DNA of 64,000 nt from Prosthecobacter sp. (lineage in GTDB: Bacteria; Verrucomicrobiota; Verrucomicrobiia; Verrucomicrobiales; Verrucomicrobiaceae), in the NCBI RefSeq assembly GCF_034366625.1, contig NZ_JAXMIH010000005.1:248001-312000 (forward strand). The letters run 5' to 3'. Below the pieces are notes generated by a model. The model ran no database searches, was not told the origin of the DNA, and worked only from the letters and a program-made list of their open reading frames with translations. Below are positions 52,395-61,700 of the stretch, one piece after another. The translations under genes and the position numbers were made by a program. How positions within the stretch are numbered: position 1 is the stretch's first letter; every line of letters begins with the position of its first letter.

Positions 52395-53231
52395 TCAGCC
52401 GTGCCGGGAATCCGGCCACTCTATCCGCTCGAGCAACTCATCCTGCCATTCGCGCTGCTCTTGGCCGCTCATTTCCCGCAGTGGCAACGAGCAAGGTCTC
52501 GGGCGTCGAACTTCGGCGAGCGTATTGAGCAAGGCGAGGGAGCTTTCCACCTGCTGCCGTGTGCCACACGCAAGACGAACCACATGCTCGGGCAGGCGAA
52601 TACGCGCATCTTCCGGTAGCAAGATGTTCGTGCTTTGACAAGCTAACTGAAACTGTTCCTCCCAGTCACCGTGACGTCGCCTTACCCACATTTCCCACCA
52701 GTGGCTCTGATCGTCTTCAGGCAAGGGCTCGTCCTCGGTCCAAAGTGCCTTGAGAGCACCCAAACGAATCTGAGCTATGTTGGCTACGAGTTGTTCGTTC
52801 TTTGGCCGTCCGCTCTCGACCGTTCTGGTTGCGTAATCAGTGAGCACTTTTTGAATGAGATCGAGCTTTCCATAGGGCACGAATACCGAGGCGCAGGTTG
52901 TCGCCACACCAGTGTCTGGATTCACCACCACACGCACATTGAGCAACTCAAGCTTTGATCTCTCATTTCCCAGGCTCTCGGCTTTCAGCTCAAATCCAAC
53001 CTCGGCCTCAAACTCGATAATTAATCCCAGGTCCGCTAACTCCTCGTGTGGGAAAAAGGATGGAGCTTCATCGCGTGCTTTGGAAAACTGTTCCAGCAGG
53101 GCTTGTCCATGAGCAGCCGCATCGCGTTCCTTGGGCTTTCGCTTCCTGCCGCCTCCCGCTTTGGGATGCACATAGCGCTCAGGCGAACCTGAATCTTGAA
53201 GCTGAAGATGAGGCAGGTTCGGGGCGGGCAT
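52395..53231 (-). pseudogene. ietS: S8 subtilase of an IetAS-type system, N-terminal fragment
   Basis: The 278-residue frame starts at ATG 53231, 8 bases after the ietA stop. It begins MPAPNLPHLQLQDSGSPERYVHP, typical of the N-terminal region of these subtilases, and ends LREMSGQEQREWQDELLERIEWP followed by DSRHG and a stop. In intact relatives this point leads straight into the segment with the catalytic aspartate. Here the next recognisable part (AHGT...) is in another frame. Together with 50714-52381 it makes one interrupted gene. Confidence 0.8.
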
Positions 53232-53238
53232 CGTGGCA

Positions 53239-54234
53239 TCACGGTTCGCTTAACGGAGGGAGAAACAACCGGCGCTCCTTTAGAGCGGCTATCAGACTTG
53301 TGGTCGTCACCTTGCCTGTCTCTTTGAGAATGGATTGCTTCATCGCGTCTTCGCAAGCACGCCCGATTTCACCGAAGCTGAGGTTCGCTGCTGCCTTAAC
53401 GATTCTTGGCCACATGAGTTTCGGTGCGGCAATACTTTGCAATCGTGAGTCGATCATCTGTCGAATCTGAAGCTCTCCTGGCAGGCTGAACTCGATGAGA
53501 TCATCGAAGCGACGATAAAGAGCCTTGTCCAATCGCCCGCCATGATTCGTCGCTGCAATCACGAGGCTATGGCTGTGCATTCGCTCGATAAAGACCAAAA
53601 AGGAATTCAATACACGACGCATTTCCCCGACGTCATTGCCAGATTCCCTTGAGTAACCGATACTGTCGAACTCATCGAAAAGGTAAACTGCACGGGTCTG
53701 GTTCACCGCATCAAAGATCAACCTCAGCTTGTTGGCAGATTCGCCCAGATAGCGCGTGATCAAGGCATCCAGCCGCACTACGAACAGGGGCAGTCGTAGT
53801 TCCGATGCGATTGCCGATGCCGTCATTGTCTTGCCGCAGCCCGGCGGTCCTGTGAACAGAAGCCGCTGGCGGGGACGGAGTCCGTGGGCCTGCAATCGAT
53901 TAATCTGACGCTGTTCCTGGATTACCCGCTGCACCCGCTCCCGAATCGCATCAGAAAGCACAAGATCACGCACGCTGATCTCTGGATGCTGCGAGTCCAA
54001 CAACTCGGCTGCTTCACCGGTCGGCTGGGCAATATGCAGGACGTTTGTCGTTGCATGGGCCAGGGAGCGCTTGGACTTGGCCCGATCCACCAAAGTGCGC
54101 AGATCTTTTGCCAAAGTCTCGTGGCCGTGCCTCGCTTCGGCTGCCGCTACCTGGAGTGCAACCGCGTAAAATCGCTCGTCGTCACCACTGGTGTGGCTTT
54201 GGAGGAGAGCTTTGACTTGGGCTGCGGAGGGCAT
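53239..54234 (-). CDS. ietA: AAA ATPase of an IetAS-type system
   Basis: The ATG at 54234 gives 331 residues. A helical N-terminal region (1-115) precedes an AAA module with Walker A GPPGCGKT (129-136), Walker B VYLFDEFDS (183-191), sensor-1 AATNH (227-231) and arginine finger RRFD (241-244). All key residues are present. An AAA ATPase directly upstream of an S8 subtilase is the IetAS arrangement, reported first as a plasmid stability/incompatibility pair and later listed among phage-defence systems. The ATPase is thought to control or feed the protease. With the protease broken, its present role is unclear. Lower GC than the neighbours suggests transfer. Confidence 0.88.
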   Translation of the reverse strand: MPSAAQVKALLQSHTSGDDERFYAVALQVAAAEARHGHETLAKDLRTLVDRAKSKRSLAHATTNVLHIAQPTGEAAELLDSQHPEISVRDLVLSDAIRERVQRVIQEQRQINRLQAHGLRPRQRLLFTGPPGCGKTMTASAIASELRLPLFVVRLDALITRYLGESANKLRLIFDAVNQTRAVYLFDEFDSIGYSRESGNDVGEMRRVLNSFLVFIERMHSHSLVIAATNHGGRLDKALYRRFDDLIEFSLPGELQIRQMIDSRLQSIAAPKLMWPRIVKAAANLSFGEIGRACEDAMKQSILKETGKVTTTSLIAALKERRLFLPPLSEP

Positions 54235-54385
54235 ACGGGAATCGATGGTTTGAATGCAACAAAGCCCCACTGGGGTCTCGTAAGCTTGAATTCAAGCCAG
54301 TGTTGCCCAAGGCAATTGCAAAAGCAACACTCGCTCCACATGGAGCAACATTGCCACTGATTTTACGACATTTGCCCCCAAATTG
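54235..54385 (-). promoter_or_regulatory. Upstream region of the ietAS operon with small inverted repeats
   Basis: 151 bases separate the divergent ietA and CocE-type genes. Two short inverted repeats are visible: TTGCCCAAGGCAA (54303-54315) and GCTCCACATGGAGC (54333-54346). They could be operator sites or part of a 5' leader. No promoter boxes could be assigned. Confidence 0.35.
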
Positions 54386-56206
54386 ATGAAACCGATTCTC
54401 CTCACCTTCACAGCTCTGCTGCTGGCCCCACTGGCCGCTCTTCAAGCAGAAGCACCCGATCCCGGCCAATACTCCGCCGAGCAGTTCGAAGTCAAAGCGA
54501 CGCGCGGCAACAAAGCGGCCATGCGCGATGGTGTGCGGCTCTCGCTGGACGTGTTTCAGCCGAAGTCCGACGGGCGATTCCCTGCGATCCTGATCATCAC
54601 GCCTTACGGCAATAATCCGGGTTATCAAAAGCGCGGCACCTGGTTTGCGCAGCGGGGCTATGTGGTCGCGGTGGCGGACTCGCGCGGTCGCTTTGATTCG
54701 GAAGGTGAGTGGGATCCCTTTGACCCGAAGCACAAGACCGATGGCTATGATCTCGTCGAGTGGCTGGCGAAGCAGCCGTGGTGCGATGGCAAGGTGGGCA
54801 TGATGGGACTGTCCTACATGGGCTGGACGCAGTGGTGGACCGCCACGCAGGGACCCCCGTCGCTGAAGGCCATCGTGCCGGAAGTCGCGCCGCCCGATCA
54901 GTTCTACAACCTGCCTTATCAAAACGGCGTGCTCCAGGGTGTGATGCTGGACTGGGCCGGAGCCATGGCCGGACGCGTGGGTCAAATCATCGGCCCCGGT
55001 CCTTATGGTGGCTTCGCGTCCAGCGAGCGACGGCTCAGCGACTACATGCAGTTGCCCTACCTCAAGCTGAACGAGCTGCGCGGCGCTCTCGATTCGCCAT
55101 GGTTCGAAAAGTGGATTCGCGGCAACACGGCGAGCGACCCGTATTGGCGCGGCATCGCTTATCAAACTCCGCAGAGCTATGCGAAGGTCGCGGTGCCATC
55201 GCTCGCGGTGAGCGGCTGGTTCGATGGCGATGCCAACGGCTCGCCGATGAACTACCTCGCGATGAAAAAATACGGTGCGACACCCGACGCACGTCGTCCC
55301 CGACTCGTGATTGGCCCGTGGCCGCACATTTTCAATCAGAACCGCAAAGTGGGCGCGTTCGATTACGGCGCTGATGCGGTGATCAATTGGGATGGTTATG
55401 TGTGCCGCTGGTTCGACCATTGGCTCAAGGGTGTCGATAACGGCGTGATGAAGGACGCTCCCGTGCATGTCTTCGTGATGGGCCGGAACAAGTGGTCTGC
55501 CGAGCAGGACTGGCCGCTGCCGCAGACGCGCTGGACCAAGTATTATCTCCACAGCAAAGGCCACGCGAACACGACAAACGGCGACGGCGTGCTGAGCACC
55601 ACGGCACCAGCGTCGGGCGATGCCACGTCTGACTCGTATGTTTATGATCCCGCCAAGCCAACGCTTTCGGACTTCACCAGCGGCCATATCGAGGACGGAG
55701 CCGTGGACACACGCAAATCGGCCAGCGGCACCGATGTGCTCGTCTATACCACGCCGCCGCTCGATGAAGAGGTCGAAGTCACCGGCCCGATCACCGCCAA
55801 GCTCTACGCCGCCACCTCTGCCCGCGACACGGATTGGATGGTCCGTCTCATCGACGTGCAACCCGACGGATTCTCCGCCATGCTCTGTGAAGGCCTCATG
55901 CGCGCCCGTCATCGCGATCCCGATCACGCCGGCACCTTCAATCCCGACAAGCTCAGCCTCATCGAGCCCAACCAAGTGAATGAATACACCATCGAATTTT
56001 GGCGGGCCACGGCCAACGCCTTCGCGAAGGGGCACCACATCCGCGTCGAGATCTCCAGCAGCTATTTCCCCCTCTACCTGCGCAACCTCAACACCGGCGC
56101 GGATAACATCGGCCTCGAAACAACCAGTGTTGTCGCCACGCAGAAGATCATGCACACGACCGAACAAGCATCGCACATCGTCCTGCCAGTGATTCCGAGG
56201 CGGTAG
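54386..56206 (+). CDS. CocE/NonD-family X-prolyl-dipeptidyl-peptidase-like hydrolase, secreted
   Basis: The ATG at 54386 gives 606 residues with a Sec signal peptide (1-22); a TTG codon just before is not needed. The alpha/beta-hydrolase core has DGVRLSLDVFQP, ADSRGRFDSEGEWDPF, the nucleophile elbow GLSYMG (Ser143) and GPWPHIFNQN with a catalytic His. A C-terminal jelly-roll domain (about 385-606: TGPITAKLYAATSARDTDWMVRLIDVQPDG) is standard for CocE and X-Pro peptidases. It hydrolyses esters or amides in the periplasm; the substrate is unknown. The TAG stop is part of the palindromic repeat at 56203. Confidence 0.9.
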   Translation: MKPILLTFTALLLAPLAALQAEAPDPGQYSAEQFEVKATRGNKAAMRDGVRLSLDVFQPKSDGRFPAILIITPYGNNPGYQKRGTWFAQRGYVVAVADSRGRFDSEGEWDPFDPKHKTDGYDLVEWLAKQPWCDGKVGMMGLSYMGWTQWWTATQGPPSLKAIVPEVAPPDQFYNLPYQNGVLQGVMLDWAGAMAGRVGQIIGPGPYGGFASSERRLSDYMQLPYLKLNELRGALDSPWFEKWIRGNTASDPYWRGIAYQTPQSYAKVAVPSLAVSGWFDGDANGSPMNYLAMKKYGATPDARRPRLVIGPWPHIFNQNRKVGAFDYGADAVINWDGYVCRWFDHWLKGVDNGVMKDAPVHVFVMGRNKWSAEQDWPLPQTRWTKYYLHSKGHANTTNGDGVLSTTAPASGDATSDSYVYDPAKPTLSDFTSGHIEDGAVDTRKSASGTDVLVYTTPPLDEEVEVTGPITAKLYAATSARDTDWMVRLIDVQPDGFSAMLCEGLMRARHRDPDHAGTFNPDKLSLIEPNQVNEYTIEFWRATANAFAKGHHIRVEISSSYFPLYLRNLNTGADNIGLETTSVVATQKIMHTTEQASHIVLPVIPRR

Positions 56207-56292
56207 CATAGCCTTTCTAGGCTGTGCCAAGCGGCTCTATGCATCCATTATCGTCACCACACTTCCGACACAGCCTAGAAAGGCTATGCTAC
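56203..56292. repeat. Palindromic repeat, family A, copy 3
   Basis: Perfect 24-base arms (GTAGCATAGCCTTTCTAGGC... and complement) enclose 42 bases. The left GTAG gives the TAG stop of the CocE-type gene, and the right arm ends 5 bases before the ATG at 56298. The sequence could form a long stem. It is related to the copies at 5473-5571 and 18566-18620. Confidence 0.88.
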
Positions 56293-56297
56293 ACTTC

Positions 56298-57290
56298 ATG
56301 AACACGACCGCATCTCTCAACTCATCCGATGCGCTCCACCGCCGTGACTTCATTCGTGGTTCCGTAGCCGCAACCATCGGTTCGCAAATTGCCGTAGCAT
56401 CCTCGGATTCCAAGCCCACACACGTCACGCTCCATGCAAGCGATCTTACCGCCGTCATCGGCGACAACTCCGCGCAGGGCGAGCACCGCGCGGGCTACAA
56501 CGGCGTGTGGAATCTCCGACATGCCAAAGGCACGCGCAGCCTCTTCGTGCCAGCCGTCGCAGGCTTGAATCTCGAGCACATCGTCACCGGCGAGCATCTG
56601 GAGGATTCGAAGACCCTCTTTGAGCCGCGCAACGCGCCCATGCAGCTCACGCGCCTCAGCGACACCGAGGCAGAGTTGCATCAAGCACCCACACCGACGT
56701 TTCACGTCGAAAGCTGGACGCACTTCCGGCTCGTCGCACCACATTACCTCGAAATGGATTTCCGCTGCCGCGCGCATCGCGATGTGTTCCCGCGCGGCTA
56801 CCTTTCGCTGTTCTGGGCCAGCTACATGAACGCACCGGCGGACAAGAGCATGTATTTCCTCGGCGGACTCGACTCTCAAAAGGACATGTGGACGCAGTTC
56901 TGCACCCAGTGGCACAACGACCAGAGCACTGTGCGGCATCGCGATGATCAATTCGAGATGACCTTCCCCGACGGCGGACGCGACACGCTCTTCAAGACCC
57001 TCTCGCGCTTCCGCTTCGACCAACCCTTCTTCTACGGCCACTTCGACGACCTCACCTGGATCGTCATGTTCGACCGCACGGAAGGCATCCGCCTCACGCA
57101 CTCACCTAGCGGCGGCGGAGCCAATGCAGAGCTGAAATCCACGAACCCCGCCTGGGATTTCCAGTTCCTCATCCAAAAGCCCGAGCTGATGAAGGACTAC
57201 GGCTTCAAAGTGCGCACCGCTTTGCGTCCGCGCTGCTCCCGCGAGGAGATCCTCGCCGAAGTTGCACAATGGAAGTTGTCCACCCGATGA
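56298..57290 (+). CDS. Tat-exported protein of unknown function
   Basis: The ATG at 56298 gives 330 residues (an ATG at 56286 lies inside the repeat). The N-terminus has a Tat-like signal (HRRDFIRGSVAATIGSQIAVASS). The family is not known to me. It is beta-rich, with features such as GYNGVWNLRHAKGTRSLFVPAVAGLN, MDFRCRAHRDVFPRGYLSLFWASYMN and FFYGHFDDLTWIVMFDRTEGIRLTHSPSG. The motif layout suggests a secreted carbohydrate-related protein. Its stop overlaps the sulfatase start (ATGA), so the two are likely co-translated and may act on one substrate. Confidence 0.8.
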   Translation: MNTTASLNSSDALHRRDFIRGSVAATIGSQIAVASSDSKPTHVTLHASDLTAVIGDNSAQGEHRAGYNGVWNLRHAKGTRSLFVPAVAGLNLEHIVTGEHLEDSKTLFEPRNAPMQLTRLSDTEAELHQAPTPTFHVESWTHFRLVAPHYLEMDFRCRAHRDVFPRGYLSLFWASYMNAPADKSMYFLGGLDSQKDMWTQFCTQWHNDQSTVRHRDDQFEMTFPDGGRDTLFKTLSRFRFDQPFFYGHFDDLTWIVMFDRTEGIRLTHSPSGGGANAELKSTNPAWDFQFLIQKPELMKDYGFKVRTALRPRCSREEILAEVAQWKLSTR

Positions 57291-58768
57291 AACACCGACT
57301 CATCCTTCTCCTCGCCCTCATCGCGCCGTGCGTGCTAATTGCCGCAGCTCCGTCGCGCCCGAACATCCTCTTCATCTACACCGACGACCAAAGCCAGCGC
57401 GCGCTCGGCTGCTATCGTGAGGAAGGCGCGTGGCCATGGGTGCGCACGCCGAACATCGACCGGCTCGCGGCGGAGGGCGTGCGCTTCACCACGGCTTACG
57501 GCGCATCGTGGTGCTCGCCGAGCCGCGCCTGCGTGATGACCGGCCGGCTGCCGCATGGCATTCATGGCGTTCACTTGAAGGGCGTGACGGCGAAGGGCGA
57601 GGCCTTCGATCCATCCACCGCGCCATTCTGGCCTGCTGCGCTGCGAAAATCCGGCTACCAGACCGCACTCATCGGCAAGTGGCACATCGGTCAGAATGCC
57701 GCGCATGGGGTTCTTTGGGATCACTCCGCCGTGTGGGATCAGAACGTCATCAAGGGCGACTGGTATAACGATCAGGATCTCGCCATCGACGGTGCGCCGC
57801 CGAAGACGCTGCCGGGCTACACCACGGATGTCTTCACGCACCTCGCGTCCGATTTCATCCGGCGAAAGCATGACAAGCCGTGGATGCTCTGGCTCTGCTA
57901 CAACGCGCCGCATCTGCCGAACACCACGCACTCGCGCCACAAGGATCTTTACACCGATGCTGAGGTAACCACGCCCGCCGATGTCTTCGGCCCGCGCCCG
58001 GACAAGCCCGGCTACATGCGCGACTGGTCGATGTTCAAGCGCAGGCCCGATGGTCAGCCAGCGTATGGAGGCAAGTCATTGCCTGACACCGTTCGCGCCT
58101 ACAACCGCCTCGTCAGCGCGGTGGATGAAGGCGTCGGCGATCTGCGTCGTGCGCTGGAGGAGAGCGGCCAGCTCGACAACACACTCATCATTTACACCTC
58201 CGATCAGGGCTTCGCCTGGGGTGAGCACGGCTTCGCGTGGAAAGTCGGCCCGTATGATGCCTGCCTGCGCATGCCGCTCATCTTTCGCCTGCCCGGCGTC
58301 GTGGCGAAAGGCGGTGTGTGCCGCCAGCCAGCCACCATCGTCGATGTCGCGCCCACCTTGCTCGGCTTTGCCGGAGTCACGCCGCCGCACACGATGCACG
58401 GCCACGATCTCCGCCCGCTGCTGCGCGACCCCGCCGCCCTCACGGATCGCGCCGTGATGATGGAACACATCGGCCTGCGATTCGGCGATGCACGGCCCGA
58501 GGACCGCAGCAGCAAGGAGATCAACGCCAAGCTCTATGTCCCCTGGTGGCAGTTCCTCCGGCAGGGCAGATACAAGTATGTGAACACACTCGTCCCGGAT
58601 GAAATCGAGGAACTCTACGACCTGGAGGCTGATCCGCACGAACTCAAAAATCTAGCCCCCGATCCCGCGCATCGCGCCGTGCTCGATGAGTATCGCAAAC
58701 GCCTGCTCGCCGAACTCCAGCGCACCGAAGCCGGACCCGTTTTCACCCCACCCGAACCTCGCCGCTGA
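57287..58768 (+). CDS. Secreted sulfatase (type I, formylglycine-dependent)
   Basis: The ATG at 57287, overlapping the preceding stop, gives 493 residues with a Sec signal peptide (1-20). The alkaline-phosphatase-fold sulfatase domain has PNILFIYTDD (metal Asp33/Asp34), the sulfatase signature WCSPSRACVMTGR with Cys76 as the residue to be converted to formylglycine, GKWHIG, and YTSDQGFAWGEHG with the second metal aspartate. C-terminal ELYDLEADPHELKNLA is the usual closing subdomain. It removes sulfate esters from glycans. A maturation enzyme (FGE or anSME) must be encoded elsewhere. It overlaps the beta-helix fusion gene by one base. Confidence 0.95.
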   Translation: MKHRLILLLALIAPCVLIAAAPSRPNILFIYTDDQSQRALGCYREEGAWPWVRTPNIDRLAAEGVRFTTAYGASWCSPSRACVMTGRLPHGIHGVHLKGVTAKGEAFDPSTAPFWPAALRKSGYQTALIGKWHIGQNAAHGVLWDHSAVWDQNVIKGDWYNDQDLAIDGAPPKTLPGYTTDVFTHLASDFIRRKHDKPWMLWLCYNAPHLPNTTHSRHKDLYTDAEVTTPADVFGPRPDKPGYMRDWSMFKRRPDGQPAYGGKSLPDTVRAYNRLVSAVDEGVGDLRRALEESGQLDNTLIIYTSDQGFAWGEHGFAWKVGPYDACLRMPLIFRLPGVVAKGGVCRQPATIVDVAPTLLGFAGVTPPHTMHGHDLRPLLRDPAALTDRAVMMEHIGLRFGDARPEDRSSKEINAKLYVPWWQFLRQGRYKYVNTLVPDEIEELYDLEADPHELKNLAPDPAHRAVLDEYRKRLLAELQRTEAGPVFTPPEPRR

Positions 58769-61700
58769 TGAAATCGCTCCTCGCCCTGATCGCCACAACC
58801 GGCTCGCTGCACGCAGCGACGATTCACGTCCCCAATGATCATGCCAGCATCCCAATGGCTCTCAGCGCGGCTCAAGCGAGCGATGTCGTGCTCGTCGCTG
58901 CGGGGACGTATCGTGGCCCCGTGAAGCTCAAACCGGGAGTGACGCTGAAGAGCGCCGGAAACGACGACAAGGGCACGCTCGGCCTCAAGCGAGCCGAAGC
59001 GACGACTCTCGAAGGCGGTGTCGAAATGGCCGAGAAATCCGTGCTGGACGGCTTCACCGTCTCCGGCGTCGGCAAATACGATGACAAGCTCTGGCAGCAT
59101 CATTTTGACACGCAGGGCAGCGAGCAGGAACACGAGCCCATCGGCGCAGCAGGCACGCCAGGCATCGCGGTGAAGGTCGAATGCGAGGTGCGGCACAACA
59201 TCGTCCATCACATCGGCTACACCGGCATCGCCATCACCGCTGGATCGCCGCGCATCACCAACAACGTCTGCTATCGCAACATGGGCGGCGGCATCGGCTC
59301 CATGAGCGGTTCCACGGCCATCATCGAGCAGAACCTCTGCTTTGAAAACTTCTACGCCGGCATCGGCTGTGATGGCGCGAGCCCGCTCATCCAGGACAAC
59401 GAATGCCACACGAACATCCGCGCTGGCATCGGCATCAGCGAAGGCTCGTCGCCCCAAGTCATGCGCAACCACTGCCACGACAACATCCGTGCCGGCATCG
59501 GCCTGCGAGACAAGGCGAAGGCCCGCATCGAGAACAACCGGCTCCACGGAAACAAGCTCGTCGCCATCGGTGTCACCAGCGGCTCTGAGGCGGTCATTCA
59601 CTCGAATGAACTTACCCGCGAAGGCGGTGTGCCGCCAATGATCGCCGTGCTGGAAGATTCAAAGGCTGTCATCACAGGAAACACCATCCGCGGTGGTGGC
59701 GTGGCCGCCATCGTCGTCAAAGGCAACGCCGACATCTCGCGCAATCATTTCGTCACCCCCGGTCCGAAGAAGCCCATCCTAGTCTTCAAGGGCGCGACTG
59801 TGACCGAGTCCGATAACATGCTTCTTACCGACGTGGCCTTTCGATCCAACCTCGACGACACCGAGCAGCGCTATGTGGAACTTGTCCCGAGTGATGCGGC
59901 GTCCAAAGCAGGTCGGGATGTTGTCATCGCCCTCCACGGACACGGATCAGACCGCTGGCAGTTCATCCAACAAACAAGGGGCGAGTGCCAGGGCCTGCGT
60001 GATGTGGCGGCGAAGCACGGTTTGATCGTCGTTTCGCCCGACTATCGCGCCAAGACATCATGGATGGGACCAAAGGCCGAGGCGGATGTCGTGCAGATCA
60101 TCGCGGAACTGAAACGGCGTCATCAAATTGGCCGCGTCTTCATCGCAGGCGGCTCCATGGGTGGCACGTCCGCTCTGATCTTCGCGGCGCTGCATCCTGA
60201 GCTGATCGCGGGTGTGTGCAGCCTGAACGGAACGGCAAACATGGTCGAGTATGCCAAATTCCAAGACGCTATCATCGCCTCGTATGGTGGCACGAAGGAC
60301 CAAGTGCCCGACGAATACAAAAAGCGCAGCGCCGAGCTGTGGCCGGACCGTTTGGTGATGCCTGTTGCCGTCACGACCGGCGGCAAAGATGAGTCCGTGC
60401 CACCGCAGAGCGTGCTGCGACTCGTGGAGAAGCTCCAGCAGGCCAAACGCAAGGTGTTAAGCATTCATCGCGAAGCTGGCGGTCATTCCACCAACTACGA
60501 GGACACATGCGCTGCGATGGAGTTCATGCTACGCGAGGCGGTGAGCACGAGCGCCTTGCACGAGTCGGCGAAAACATTGAAGGCACAGATGGCGAAGCTC
60601 AAACCAGCTCATGCCGATTTGCTGGCCGATGCCGAGGTGTTTTACAAAGGAAGCGAATGGGCGCTGCGCTACGAATCCGCGTTCACCGCCAAAGATGTCG
60701 CTACGATTGAGAAGGCCATTGTTCGCGGCACCGAGCGCGTCACGGCTCTGGCGGCAAATCAATCGCCGTGGACCACGAAGAAAGGCAAAGTCGTGCGCGG
60801 CTTTGTCTCAGCCGTCGATGGATCGACACAGCCCTACGGCGTCATCATCCCGAAGAATTACGATGGCACGAAACCCATGCGGCTCGATGTCGTGCTGCAC
60901 GGCAGCTCGAAGCCCGTCGGCATGAGCGAGCTGAAGTTCATGTCACGTTTCGATGAAGGTGATGCCGACAAACCCGCCTCTGAGGCAGATTTCATCGAAC
61001 TGCATCCGCTCGGTCGCGTCGAGAACTGCTACCGCTGGGCGGGCGAGACGGATGTGTTCGAGGCCATTGAAGCCGTGTGCCGCAACTACAAGATCGATCG
61101 CGATCGCATCGTGCTGCGTGGCATGTCCATGGGAGCCTCAGGCACCTGGCATCTCGGTTTGAAGCACCCAGACCGCTTCGTCGCCATCGGACCGTATTGC
61201 GGCTATGTGGACACGCATCGCTTCTCCGAGACACCGATCCCGAGCTTCATCAAGGTCGGTCCGTTGCCACCGCATCAGGAGATCGGCCTGCACATGCTCG
61301 ACTCCGTGGACTATGCCGCGAATGCTAGCATGGTGCCGGAGATCGCGTGCATCGGTGACAAAGACACCTTCTTCCAATCACACGTCCACATGGGCGAGGT
61401 CTTCGAGAAGGAAGGTGTCCCATTTGTGAATCTCATCTCACCCGGCACCGGACACGTCATTGATCCGAAGACACACGCCGAACAAATGCGCCGCATCGGC
61501 GAACACGTCGCCAAAGGTCTCGACCATGATCCCAAGCAGCTTCGCTTCGTGACTTGGACGCTGAAATACAACCGCTGTCACTGGCTTGAACTGCTAAGCC
61601 TCGGCAAGCACTACGAACGCGCCGAGTTTAGTGCCAGTGTGACCGATGATGGAATCGAAGTCAGCGAAGCGCGCAACATCGCCCGCTTCGCCATTCATCG

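Noticed and set aside
52320..52440. Programmed frameshift joining the two subtilase fragments
   Set aside because: A frameshift alone would not restore the missing catalytic Asp segment; no frame at the joint encodes it, so deletion is the better explanation.
54182..56230. 682-codon minus-strand open frame opposite the CocE-type gene
   Set aside because: The real gene on the plus strand has a signal peptide and catalytic motifs; the reverse frame has no motif and crosses the ietA upstream region.
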